Origin: Anabaena sp. PCC 7108
Lineage (GTDB): Bacteria > Cyanobacteriota > Cyanobacteriia > Cyanobacteriales > Nostocaceae
Direction of reading: 5' to 3'
Length of the DNA: 64,000 nt
NCBI RefSeq assembly: GCF_000332135.1
Contig: NZ_KB235896.1
Coordinates: 1,437,403 to 1,501,402 of the forward strand
Shown here: positions 54,885 through 63,566 of the stretch, piece by piece
Layout: each line of letters starts with the position of its first letter
How positions within the stretch are numbered: position 1 is the stretch's first letter
Made by a program: the position numbers and the translations under genes
The notes under the pieces: model-generated
Told to the model about the DNA's origin: nothing
Seen by the model: only the letters and a program-made list of their open reading frames with translations
Databases searched by the model: none

Positions 54885-55556
54885 ATGACAACGATGATTT
54901 GGCTGGAATCTATTACTAAAACCTACCATTTAGGAGAAGTTGATGTTCCCATACTTAAAGGAATTGAACTATCAATTGAAGAAGGCGAATATGTCTCCAT
55001 AATGGGTGCATCTGGCTCAGGTAAATCTACATTGATGAATATTTTAGGATGTTTAGATCGTCCCACGGGAGGAAATTATATTTTTGAAGGTAGAAACCTG
55101 ACTACTTATGATGATGATGAATTGGCGTATATTCGCAATCAAAGAATAGGTTTTGTATTCCAACAGTTTAACCTTTTAGCACGTTCAACAGCTTTAGAAA
55201 ATGTGATGTTACCGATGGTTTACGCTAATTTACCCAAGCCAAAACGCCGGATTAGGGCTTTGGAAGCTTTAGAAAGGGTTGGTTTAAGCGATCGCATTGC
55301 TAACCGTCCTAGTCAACTCTCTGGGGGTCAACAACAACGAGTTACGATCGCACGAGCTTTGGTTAACAAACCAGCATTAGTGTTAGCAGATGAACCCACA
55401 GGAGCTTTAGATACTGAAACTTCCTACGAGGTAATGAATTTACTCACAGAACTTAATCAGCAAGGAATCACAATTGTGATTGTTACTCACGAACCTGATA
55501 TCGCTGCTCAAACACAAAGAATAATCCGAGTTCAAGATGGTTTAATTGTTAGTTAA
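54885..55556 (+). CDS. ABC exporter ATPase (LolD/MacB-like), cluster 1
   Basis: The 223-aa protein has Walker A GASGSGKST, Q-loop FVFQQFNLL, signature LSGGQQQRV, Walker B ALVLADEPTGALD and H-loop VIVTHEPD, all intact. It belongs to the MacB/LolD group that works with FtsX-fold permeases. It starts 69 bp after the permease gene and is followed 12 bp later by the TolC gene. The gap before it carries a short cctctgcgc-type repeat. Confidence 0.93.
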   Translation: MTTMIWLESITKTYHLGEVDVPILKGIELSIEEGEYVSIMGASGSGKSTLMNILGCLDRPTGGNYIFEGRNLTTYDDDELAYIRNQRIGFVFQQFNLLARSTALENVMLPMVYANLPKPKRRIRALEALERVGLSDRIANRPSQLSGGQQQRVTIARALVNKPALVLADEPTGALDTETSYEVMNLLTELNQQGITIVIVTHEPDIAAQTQRIIRVQDGLIVS

Positions 55557-55568
55557 TTAGGAAAAATC

Positions 55569-56945
55569 ATGTTATTTAAAGTGCATTCTACCTGGTTGGG
55601 AATAGCTTTCGCTCTGATGCCGACTTTAGCGATTGCCGCAACTCCGCCAATTTATAACCTCAATCCCAATCCTAATCCTTTACTATTTCCTACCCGTCCA
55701 GAGGAAGTTAAAATTCAAGAAAATGTGCCAATTACCTTATCACAAGCTTTAGAAATTGCACAACGGAATAATAACGAATTACAGGTAGTAAAATTAGAAT
55801 TAGAACGGAGTCGTTCTGCATTAAAAGAAGCTCAAGCAGCTTTATTTCCTAATATTGGTGTTAATGGTCGCATTACTAATAATGGTGATGGGTTTATTAA
55901 CAATTCATCTTCATCATCTAGCACTTCTTTTAATGGTCAAGCACAAATTAATTATGATCTTTATACATCTGGCAATCGACAAGCTAGTATTAGAGCGGCT
56001 GAGGAACAATTAAGAATAGATGAATTAGAGGTTGAAAACCGATTATTAGAAATTCGGTTAAATGTCACGACTGAATATTATGATTTGCAACAAGCAGATG
56101 AACAAGTCAGAATTAATCGATCATCTGTAGAAAATTCCCAAGCTAGTTTGCGAGATGCTCAAGCTCTACAATTGGCCGGAGTAGGTACAAAATTTGATGT
56201 TTTGCAAGCTCAAGTAACTTTAGCAAATTCTGTCCAAAATTTAACTAATGCAATTTCACAACAACAAATTGCTCGTCGTCAATTAGCAACTCGGTTAAGT
56301 TTGCCACAGTCAATTAATATCACTGCGGCAGATCCTGTAGAATTAGCTGGTCTTTGGCAACAACCACTAGAAGAAACTATTATTCAAGCTTTTCAAAACC
56401 GTCCAGAATTACAACAGTTTTTGGCACAACGTAATATTAGTGAGCAACAGCGACGACAGGCACTTTCACAACTAGGTCCACAAATTAGTGTAAATGCCAA
56501 CTACAATTTATTAGACCGTTATAACGACAGTGTTAGCATTAGTGATGGCTATTCGCTAGGACTTCAAGCCAGTCTAAATCTGTTTGATGGGGGTGTAGCA
56601 AGAGCGCGTGCGGCTCAATCAAAAGCTAATATGGCGATCGCAGAAACTCAATTTTCTAATCAGCGTAATCAAATCCGCTTTGATGTTGAACAATACTATT
56701 TGCAGTTACAGTCCAATTTGGATAATGTGCAAACTTCGACTGTGGCTATAACTCAAGCCAAGGAAGCTCTAAGTATAGCAAGGTTAAGGTTTCAAGCAGG
56801 TGTTGGTACTCAAACTGAGGTAATTTCTGCTGAAAATGACCTGACTATATCTGAAGGTAATCGAGTCACCGCTATTTTAAATTACAATCGCGCTTTGGCT
56901 AATTTACAAAGAGCCAGTAAACAGAGAATAGGGAATTTACCTTAA
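55569..56945 (+). CDS. TolC family outer-membrane channel, cluster 1
   Basis: The 458-aa protein has a signal peptide (MLFKVHSTWLGIAFALMPTL, ending AIAA) and two outer-membrane-efflux repeats, each with long coiled helices (ISLTQ-type start ITLSQALEIAQRNNNELQVV; AGVGTKFDVLQAQVTLANSV; second copy FQAGVGTQTEVISAENDLTI). Beta-strand text GVNGRITNNGDGFINN and ISVNANYNLLDRYNDS marks the barrel parts. It would form the exit duct for the adjacent adaptor-permease-ATPase set. Its gene begins 12 bases after the ATPase stop. Confidence 0.92.
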   Translation: MLFKVHSTWLGIAFALMPTLAIAATPPIYNLNPNPNPLLFPTRPEEVKIQENVPITLSQALEIAQRNNNELQVVKLELERSRSALKEAQAALFPNIGVNGRITNNGDGFINNSSSSSSTSFNGQAQINYDLYTSGNRQASIRAAEEQLRIDELEVENRLLEIRLNVTTEYYDLQQADEQVRINRSSVENSQASLRDAQALQLAGVGTKFDVLQAQVTLANSVQNLTNAISQQQIARRQLATRLSLPQSINITAADPVELAGLWQQPLEETIIQAFQNRPELQQFLAQRNISEQQRRQALSQLGPQISVNANYNLLDRYNDSVSISDGYSLGLQASLNLFDGGVARARAAQSKANMAIAETQFSNQRNQIRFDVEQYYLQLQSNLDNVQTSTVAITQAKEALSIARLRFQAGVGTQTEVISAENDLTISEGNRVTAILNYNRALANLQRASKQRIGNLP

Positions 56946-57262
56946 TTAAACACTACCTTTACAAATTTAAAAGGGTGAATAAACTCTTATTTTGGCAAAG
57001 TTATTGAGTTCTAATACAAAATTATTTATCGTATAATCTGACAAGTTAAAGTAAGTAGATACAAGTAAACCAAACTATGTAACAAAATATAAAACATTTA
57101 CAACCTTTACTTTCTTAGAGCGTGTCTGCTTAGTCTTTATGCTTTACTTCGCTCTGTTAGCAATGACATAGTTATAAATTTTTTGCCTACTTACAAATGC
57201 ACAAGTTGTTTGTACATTAAATTGGATTACCATATCTCAACATACTATATAAAAGTATAAAA
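56946..57262. other. Intergenic region between efflux cluster 1 and the sensor kinase
   Basis: About 315 A/T-rich bases. A dispersed string agcgtgtctgcttagtcttt lies at about 57119-57138. No terminator or operator is clear. Confidence 0.45.
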
Positions 57263-58915
57263 ATGCACTTATTTTATAAGTTAAAATTTAGTCCTTCCCA
57301 GTTAGTAAGCATGACAGTATTGCTGACATTACTATTATTTATTCCACAAGTTTGGCTAAATTGGCAAGCATTTTATAACTTCAATAATATTACTAAACAA
57401 GAATTTAATCTACAAAGAATAAGTGATAAAATTACTTATTTAGATGAAGTATTAACCATGTCAGCTAGAATGAATGCAGCTACAGGTAATACTTTTTGGG
57501 AAAAACGATATCGCCAATTTGAACCTAAACTTGATATTGCCATTAAAGAAGCTATTAAACTGGCTCCTGAAACATATAAAGATGAAAATGCCCAAAAAAT
57601 TGATGTTGCTAATCAGCAGTTAGTCGCAATGGAATATCAATCTTTTGATTTAGTTAATAAAAATCAAAAACAGGCTGCACAGCAATTATTATCCAGCCCC
57701 AAATATGAAACTCAGAAACAGATTTATGCTGATGGTGTTGCTAAAAGAAACCAGAATATCTTACTTGGGTTGCAACTGAAAGTTGCTGAGTATCGCCAAA
57801 GAATGATTTGGGCTATTTTAGGCTCTACTATAAGTTTAACAATACTTATCCCAGTATGGCTTTTAGTATTACGTTTATTGCAAGAATATTTAAAAGCTAA
57901 AAAAAATGCTCAAGTTGCCTTACAAGAAACTAATTGTAAGTTAGAAATGCAAGTCACGGCTAGAACGGAAAGATTAAAACAGAAAAATATTCAATTAAAA
58001 AAGACACTACAAGAACTACAGCAGACTCAAGTACAACTGATTCAAACTGAAAAAATGTCTTCACTAGGTCAGTTAGTCGCTGGTGTTGCACATGAGATTA
58101 ATAATCCTGTAAATTTCATTTATGGCAACTTGATATACGTTAAGGAATACACTCAAAATTTACTAACTTTGATTAAAGTATACCATCAAGAATATTCTCA
58201 TGACAATCCGAAAATAAATATTTTGACTGAGGAGATAGATTTGAATTTCATTATTGATGATCTACCTAAAATATTATCCTCAATGACAGTTGGTGCTAAC
58301 CGTATCCGTGAGATTGTCTTAAGTTTACGGAACTTTTCTCGTCTTGATGAAGCGGAAATGAAACCTGTTGATATTCATGAAGGAATTGATAGCACGCTGT
58401 TAATTTTGCAAGATATTCTTAAAGGTCAGCAGAAACAGCAGGAAATTGCAATTATTAAACAATATCAAAGTTTACCTCTTGTTGAATGTTATGCAGGAGG
58501 ATTAAATCAGGTATTTATGAATATACTCATTAATGCTATTGATGCTTTACGCCAACAGGAAATAGATACTGATAAAAATATGAAACAACACTTCAGTTCT
58601 ATTATTATCCATACTCAAGTCAAAGATAAAGACAACGTAAGTATCAGTATTAAAGATAATGGTACTGGAATCAGGGAAAAAGTTAAAAATAGATTATTTG
58701 AACCGTTCTTTACTACTAAACCTGTAGGTAAAGGTACTGGATTAGGATTATCTATTAGTTACCAGATTATAGTAGATAAACATAGGGGAAAGATAGAGTA
58801 TATTTCTGAACCTGGAAAGGGAACAGAATTTTTGATTGAGATTCCTATTCAGCAAATAAAGCCAGCAAGTACATACACGAACAGGAATACCGACGCAATC
58901 ACTACAAGGGAGTAA
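57263..58915 (+). CDS. Membrane sensor histidine kinase
   Basis: The 550-aa protein has a periplasmic sensor region (about 38-180) between two membrane helices (LVSMTVLLTLLLFIPQVWLN and MIWAILGSTISLTILIPVWL), a coiled coil (QKNIQLKKTLQELQQTQVQL), the phospho-acceptor box GVAHEINNPVNFIYGNL with His277, and a HATPase domain (NILINAIDAL, KDNGTGIREKVK, FEPFFTTKPVGKGTGLGLSI). No receiver or response-regulator gene is adjacent, so the output is not known. Its place between two efflux clusters suggests, without proof, that it senses a related envelope signal. Confidence 0.9.
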   Translation: MHLFYKLKFSPSQLVSMTVLLTLLLFIPQVWLNWQAFYNFNNITKQEFNLQRISDKITYLDEVLTMSARMNAATGNTFWEKRYRQFEPKLDIAIKEAIKLAPETYKDENAQKIDVANQQLVAMEYQSFDLVNKNQKQAAQQLLSSPKYETQKQIYADGVAKRNQNILLGLQLKVAEYRQRMIWAILGSTISLTILIPVWLLVLRLLQEYLKAKKNAQVALQETNCKLEMQVTARTERLKQKNIQLKKTLQELQQTQVQLIQTEKMSSLGQLVAGVAHEINNPVNFIYGNLIYVKEYTQNLLTLIKVYHQEYSHDNPKINILTEEIDLNFIIDDLPKILSSMTVGANRIREIVLSLRNFSRLDEAEMKPVDIHEGIDSTLLILQDILKGQQKQQEIAIIKQYQSLPLVECYAGGLNQVFMNILINAIDALRQQEIDTDKNMKQHFSSIIIHTQVKDKDNVSISIKDNGTGIREKVKNRLFEPFFTTKPVGKGTGLGLSISYQIIVDKHRGKIEYISEPGKGTEFLIEIPIQQIKPASTYTNRNTDAITTRE

Positions 58916-58956
58916 ATAATCTTCTTCTTGACATTACCATCAACTTCCGTTAAATT

Positions 58957-58978
58957 AATAAGTGACTACATACTTATT
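58957..58978. promoter_or_regulatory. Candidate TetR operator 1, just before the tetR start codon
   Basis: AATAAGT-GACTACAT-ACTTATT is a perfect 7-bp inverted repeat with an 8-base spacer, ending one base before the ATG at 58980. The first 16 bases match operator candidate 2 except for two positions. TetR proteins commonly repress their own gene from such a site. Confidence 0.6.
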
Positions 58979-58979
58979 T

Positions 58980-59573
58980 ATGGCACGCACACCAAAAATC
59001 ACCAATGAGCAAATTTTAGATGCAGCCCGTGAAATCTTTCTCGAACAAGGGTTTGGTGCTTCGACCTTAGATATTGCTCAAAAAGCAGGAATTTCCGAAG
59101 CATCGATTTTCAAGCGATTCTCAACCAAAGAAAAACTATTTTTTGCGTCAATGGGAATTTCTGAAAGACCTCCTTGGGTGCAAGAACTTGATTCTTTAGC
59201 TGGTCAAGGAAATCTTAGGCAAAATCTCATTAATTTGTGTCTACAAACCTTAGAATTTCATCGTCAAGTGATGCCACGATTGATGATGCTAAAAGCGTGC
59301 GGTAATCTACTTCCAGAAACCGCAAGTATGATCAAGTCAAAACCTATCCGCGAGGTTAAAATATTTACTAACTTCCTAGCGCAAGAAATAGAACAAGGAC
59401 GGCTGCGCCCCAGTGACCCTAAGACTATTGCTATGATATTGCTAGGCTCACTCATGAACTATGTTTTCTTAGAACAAATGCAACCTGCAGAAGTGATAAA
59501 AACAGAAGAAGCTATATTTGTCGAGAATCTTGTCGATATTGTTTGGCAAGGAATTGCACCGATTGAGGATTAA
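58980..59573 (+). CDS. TetR/AcrR family transcriptional regulator
   Basis: From ATG 58980 the 197-aa protein has an N-terminal helix-turn-helix (TNEQILDAAREIFLEQGFGA, STLDIAQKAGISEASIFKRF, STKEKLFFASM) and a helical ligand-binding domain. A GTG at 58962 would add six residues but overlaps the operator. It lies 291 bp upstream of the second efflux adaptor on the same strand and is the likely repressor of that cluster, a common arrangement for TetR regulators. Ligand unknown. Confidence 0.9.
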   Translation: MARTPKITNEQILDAAREIFLEQGFGASTLDIAQKAGISEASIFKRFSTKEKLFFASMGISERPPWVQELDSLAGQGNLRQNLINLCLQTLEFHRQVMPRLMMLKACGNLLPETASMIKSKPIREVKIFTNFLAQEIEQGRLRPSDPKTIAMILLGSLMNYVFLEQMQPAEVIKTEEAIFVENLVDIVWQGIAPIED

Positions 59574-59609
59574 TTGCCCAACTGAACTAAAAATTTTTTG
59601 TGGGAAATT

Positions 59610-59634
59610 AATAAGTGATTACTTACATTTTATT
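59610..59634. promoter_or_regulatory. Candidate TetR operator 2, upstream of efflux cluster 2
   Basis: AATAAGTGATTACTTAC (59610-59626) repeats the AATAAGTGAYTACWTAC core of operator candidate 1, and contains the inverted repeat TAAGT-GATT-ACTTA. It lies about 240 bp before the adaptor start. Confidence 0.55.
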
Positions 59635-59864
59635 GTTGTCACTTGTTGATTGGCAATTATATCTTTGTTTTATGTCTATCCCCAAAAACCATTCAAATTC
59701 ACCCAATCAGATGATGGCTGATCTTATATTTAATTGTTAGTATAAAAGCAAAACTAACAATCAATAATCTATTGATTTTATTGGTGATTTCTATAAACAG
59801 TATTCTTCATTCTTGAGTTAAAAACTTTAACAACTTTCAACTTTAGTAAATAGTGCCAAATAAT

Positions 59865-61334
59865 ATGACTACTCACATAGAAATTCCGCTGATAGGTAAA
59901 AAAATCAAGTACCCATTTCGCTGGTTAATCGGGTTGATGGCATCTGGTATTTTGATAGTTGGTACAACTACGGCCTTACAAATAGCGAATCCAGAAAACC
60001 GTAAACAAGACATTACTAAACTTACTGTTCCAGTTACAGAAAAAAGTGTTACTGTGCGGATTACTGCTAGTGGGAAAGTGCAACCAGTACAAAGCGTGAA
60101 TATTAGTCCCAAAAATCCGGGAATTATCACTGACTTGGATATTGAACAGGGAGAAAAAGTTCAGAAAGGGCAAATTATTGCTCTTATGGATAACTCCGAG
60201 ATTAAGATGCGAATTCTCCAATTTGAAGCTAATTTAGAACAGGCAAAAGCACAATTGGCGGAGAGTCAAGCCGGGAGTCGTCCTGAAGAAATTGCTCAAG
60301 GAAAAGCTCGTTTAGCCCAAGCCGTAGCCCAGTTAGCGATCATTAGGGAGGGGAATCGTTCTCAGGAAATTGATCAAGCTAAAGCTGCTGTAGACTCAGC
60401 TAAAGCCCAAGTAGAACTAACCCAAGCCAGAGTTAGACGTTATCAAGGATTAGCAAAAGAAGGGGCGATTTCTCAAGATTCCCTAGAACAATATATCAGT
60501 GAAGATAAGAGAGCAAAAGCTAGTTTAGAAGAAGCTCAAAGAAGATTATCTTTGCAAAAAGTAGGTAGCCGTGAAGAAGATATTAAAAGACAAGAAGCAG
60601 TAGTTACCCAAGAACGGGAAGCACTGCGACAGATAGAAAATGGTAGTCGTCCCGAACAAATTGCTCAACTTAAAGCCTCTGTAGCGGCTGCTAGGGCGCA
60701 ATTAAAGCAGCAGCAAGTCCAGTTGGCAGATACCGTAATTCGCGCTCCTTTTACAGGGATTGTTACCCAAAAATATGCGAATATAGGGGCTTTTGTGACA
60801 CCAACAACCTCAGCTTCGACGAGTACATCAGCAACTTCTAGTTCAATTGTGGCTTTAGCAAGGGGTTTAGAAGTTTTAGCTCAAGTTCCTGAAGCTGATA
60901 TTGGCAGAATTAAGCAGAGACAGCAGGTAGAAATTGTCGCTGATGCTTATCCAGATCAAGTTTTTAAAGGCCGTGTACGTTTGATTGCTCCTGAAGCTGT
61001 GGTAGAGCAGGGTGTGACATCTTTTCAGGTGCGGGTGGTAATTGATATTGGAGCAGATAAACTGCGTTCTGGTTTAAATGTGGATGTCACGTTTTTGGGC
61101 GATCGCATAAACGATGCTTTAACTTTACCAACTGTAGCAATTCTCACTGAAAATGGCAAAACTGGTGTACTCGTACCAGATGCAAATAATAAACCCCAAT
61201 TTCAAGAAATCACAATTGGAACACAAATAAAAAACGAAACACAAGTTTTAGAGGGAGTAAAACAGGGTGATTTGATATTTGTGAACCCACCCAAAGACTA
61301 CAAAATTCAAAAATATAAAGAAGAGAAAAACTAA
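59865..61334 (+). CDS. Efflux periplasmic adaptor subunit (HlyD/MacA-like), cluster 2
   Basis: The 489-aa protein from ATG 59865 has an N-terminal membrane helix (FRWLIGLMASGILIVGTTTA), lipoyl halves SGKVQPVQSVNISPKNPGII and ADTVIRAPFTGIVTQKYANI, a long coiled-coil hairpin built of repeated G(S/N)RPEEIAQ-type units, and a membrane-proximal domain ending QGDLIFVNPPKDYKIQ. A GTG at 59853 is in frame and would add four residues. It is paralogous to the cluster-1 adaptor. The permease start overlaps its stop (taatga), so the two are translationally coupled. Substrate unknown. Confidence 0.9.
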   Translation: MTTHIEIPLIGKKIKYPFRWLIGLMASGILIVGTTTALQIANPENRKQDITKLTVPVTEKSVTVRITASGKVQPVQSVNISPKNPGIITDLDIEQGEKVQKGQIIALMDNSEIKMRILQFEANLEQAKAQLAESQAGSRPEEIAQGKARLAQAVAQLAIIREGNRSQEIDQAKAAVDSAKAQVELTQARVRRYQGLAKEGAISQDSLEQYISEDKRAKASLEEAQRRLSLQKVGSREEDIKRQEAVVTQEREALRQIENGSRPEQIAQLKASVAAARAQLKQQQVQLADTVIRAPFTGIVTQKYANIGAFVTPTTSASTSTSATSSSIVALARGLEVLAQVPEADIGRIKQRQQVEIVADAYPDQVFKGRVRLIAPEAVVEQGVTSFQVRVVIDIGADKLRSGLNVDVTFLGDRINDALTLPTVAILTENGKTGVLVPDANNKPQFQEITIGTQIKNETQVLEGVKQGDLIFVNPPKDYKIQKYKEEKN

Positions 61335-62551
61335 TGAACTTCCTAGAAAGTATGCAAATGGCAGCTAAAACTTTGCTCTCTAACAAGTTACGTAGCGCCC
61401 TGACAATGTTAGGAATTGTAATTGGTAATGGTTCAGTAATTGCGATGATTGGCATTGGAGAAGGAGGACAAAAATTTGTAGCCAATCAACTAAATTCCTT
61501 GGGACCAAATGTTTTATTTGTCATTCCCGGTAACGAAGAAACCGAGCGAATTGCTAGAGATGTAACCAGAACTTTAGTTTTAGAAGATGCTAATGCGATC
61601 GCTACTCAAGTACCAACCATAGCAGCTACTACAGCCGAATTGAATAGCAGACAGGTAATTACTTATAAAAATAGAAATACTGATGTCAATATTATAGGTA
61701 CAACTCCCAGCTTTTTAAAAGTGCGTGATTTTGAAGTAGCCACAGGAAGATTTTTCACCGACATAGATATGAAGCGCAGTAATCAAGTTGTGGTTTTAGG
61801 TGCAAAATTGAAAGAAAAACTTTTTGGTAATACTAATCCCGTTAGTCAGCAGATACGCATCAAAAATGCCAGCTTTCAAGTAATTGGAGTACTAACAGCT
61901 AAAGGTTCAAACTTAGGTGTAAGTTATGATGATTCAGCATTAGTCCCAATTCTCACATCAGCAAATCGTTTGGTGGGAAGAACTTCTCCCTATGGACTAG
62001 AAGTAACTTATATTGTCGCTTCTGCTAAAGATGCAGATAGTGTAGATGCAGCAGAGTTTCAAATTACCAATTTACTACGACAACGCCACAAACTTGTCGG
62101 TGAAGATGACTTTACTATTCGTACACAAAAAGATGCTTTGCAAACAGTAGGTCAAATTTCCGGTGCGTTGACAACCATGTTAACTGCAATTGCTGGGATT
62201 TCACTATTTGTCGGTGGTATTGGTATTATGAATATTATGCTCGTTTCTGTTACCGAACGTACCCAAGAAATTGGCTTAAGAAAAGCAATTGGTGCTACCG
62301 AACAAGATATTTTACTTCAGTTCATTATTGAAGCAGTAATTGTTTCTCTAGTTGGCGGTTTAGTTGGAACTACAGTTGGTGTTGGTTGCATAATTTTAGT
62401 ATCAGCCCTAACTCCTTTAGAAGCGAGTATTTCCGTTGTTTCTATTACGATGGCTGTTGGTATTTCCGGGGGAATTGGTTTGTTTTTTGGCGTAGTTCCT
62501 GCCCGTCGTGCTGCTCAACTTGACCCAATTGTGGCATTAAGAAGTGCGTAA
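61334..62551 (+). CDS. ABC exporter permease (MacB/FtsX fold), cluster 2
   Basis: The 405-aa protein overlaps the adaptor stop by one base. It has the first helix in SNKLRSALTMLGIVIGNGSV, a periplasmic domain (NVLFVIPGNEETERIA, FFTDIDMKRSNQVVVLGAKL, GVSYDDSALVPILTS), three C-terminal helices and the coupling motif RTQEIGLRKAIGATEQDI. It is paralogous to the cluster-1 permease. In cluster 1 the ATPase follows at once; here 1.0 kb of repeat and toxin-antitoxin DNA separates it from the next ATPase gene. Confidence 0.92.
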   Translation: MNFLESMQMAAKTLLSNKLRSALTMLGIVIGNGSVIAMIGIGEGGQKFVANQLNSLGPNVLFVIPGNEETERIARDVTRTLVLEDANAIATQVPTIAATTAELNSRQVITYKNRNTDVNIIGTTPSFLKVRDFEVATGRFFTDIDMKRSNQVVVLGAKLKEKLFGNTNPVSQQIRIKNASFQVIGVLTAKGSNLGVSYDDSALVPILTSANRLVGRTSPYGLEVTYIVASAKDADSVDAAEFQITNLLRQRHKLVGEDDFTIRTQKDALQTVGQISGALTTMLTAIAGISLFVGGIGIMNIMLVSVTERTQEIGLRKAIGATEQDILLQFIIEAVIVSLVGGLVGTTVGVGCIILVSALTPLEASISVVSITMAVGISGGIGLFFGVVPARRAAQLDPIVALRSA

Positions 62552-62562
62552 ATAATTAAAAA

Positions 62563-62756
62563 TAGGACTTACGCATTGACAAAATTTATCAAACATGACT
62601 TGTGGATTTTATCTCTTCTATGGTGCGTCAGAGCCTATAATTTGCCCACAATTAACAAAATTTTGCCATCTGACGCACCCTACTAATATGCTGGACGGAA
62701 ATAACTAATTTGGGTTGATACAGATCATGTTTAATTTGTATATTGCTTAAGTCCTA
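62563..62756. mobile_element. 194-bp MITE-like element, ggacttacgca ends (copy 2)
   Basis: It starts taggacttacgcattgaca and ends gcttaagtccta. The internal ggtgcgtcaga (62622-62632) / tctgacgcacc (62669-62679) pair and the following ctactaatatgctg match copy 1 at 32587-32789. It begins 11 bases after the permease stop. Confidence 0.82.
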
Positions 62757-62895
62757 AAAAATTAAAAATTAAAGATTCAGAAAAAGTTTCATTCTTAGAT
62801 TTCAGAATTCAGAATAAAAACTACTGTAACGCAAATTTTTGACAGTCACAATCTTATATTGTACAATAATATTGTACAAGTCTTAAAAAAAGATA

Positions 62896-63180
62896 ATGTT
62901 AAGCAAAGAAACTACTTACTCTCAAGCCAGATTGAATTTAGCAAGTATTTTAGATCAGGTATGTGATCAACGGGAAATAATGGTAATTAAACGTCGTAAT
63001 CAAAAAAATGTCGCGTTAATTGCAGAGGATGAACTTTCAAGTTTATTGGAGTGTGTTTACTTATTAAGATCGCCTGAAAATGCTAAACGTTTATTTCGTG
63101 CTTTAGAATGGTCTGAAACAGCAACGGAAACTCCTCAAACATTAGCAGAATTAAAAGAGGAGTTAGGAATTGACCCCTAA
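62896..63180 (+). CDS. Type II antitoxin, YefM/Phd family
   Basis: The 94-aa protein has the Phd/YefM N-terminal DNA-binding fold MLSKETTYSQARLNLASILD, with REIMVIKRRNQKNVALIAED and a C-terminal tail that would wrap the toxin (LRSPENAKRLFRALEWSETA, ELKEELGID). Its stop overlaps the toxin gene, as usual. It should bind its own promoter, and A/T-rich DNA with tattgtacaataatattgta palindromic runs at about 62856-62877 is the likely operator. Confidence 0.9.
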   Translation: MLSKETTYSQARLNLASILDQVCDQREIMVIKRRNQKNVALIAEDELSSLLECVYLLRSPENAKRLFRALEWSETATETPQTLAELKEELGIDP

Positions 63181-63490
63181 GAAAAAAAAGCAAGATGAGA
63201 ATGAAGAAAAACAAGCATCTGGTTATATTCCTATTTTCAGTCCTGATTTTAAAGCAGATTTAGCTTGGTGGTATAGTCAAGATCCCAAAAAAGGCAATAA
63301 GATTTTGGATTTAGTAGCGGATATTCTTGATGGTAAACCATTTACAGGTTTAGGTAAACCAGAACCTCTTAAATATATTGCTGCTGATACTTGGTCACGA
63401 CGCATTGATTTAGAACATCGTTTAGTTTATAAAGTCACCGAAAATAAAGTTTATTTTTTACAAGCTCTTTATCATTATGAATCAGACTAA
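63170..63490 (+). CDS. Type II toxin, Txe/YoeB family mRNA interferase
   Basis: The 106-aa protein starts at TTG 63170, overlapping the antitoxin by 11 bases, with a long charged N-terminal extension (MTPKKKKQDENEEKQASGYI). The YoeB core reads FSPDFKADLAWWYSQDPKKG, then GLGKPEPLKYIAADTWSRRI, DLEHRLVYKVTENKVYFLQA and the terminal YHYES. The catalytic Glu/Arg/His-Tyr residues of YoeB (E in the helix region, R in SRRI and EHRL, H-Y at the end) appear present. YoeB cleaves mRNA on the ribosome. The N-terminal extension is unusual; an internal start cannot be excluded. Confidence 0.88.
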   Translation: MTPKKKKQDENEEKQASGYIPIFSPDFKADLAWWYSQDPKKGNKILDLVADILDGKPFTGLGKPEPLKYIAADTWSRRIDLEHRLVYKVTENKVYFLQALYHYESD

Positions 63491-63566
63491 AATCAAAATT
63501 AATCCATATCAACCTTTTTTTTGTTAATGTGTGCAATTAGTAGTTTAAAAAAAGGATATAATTATT

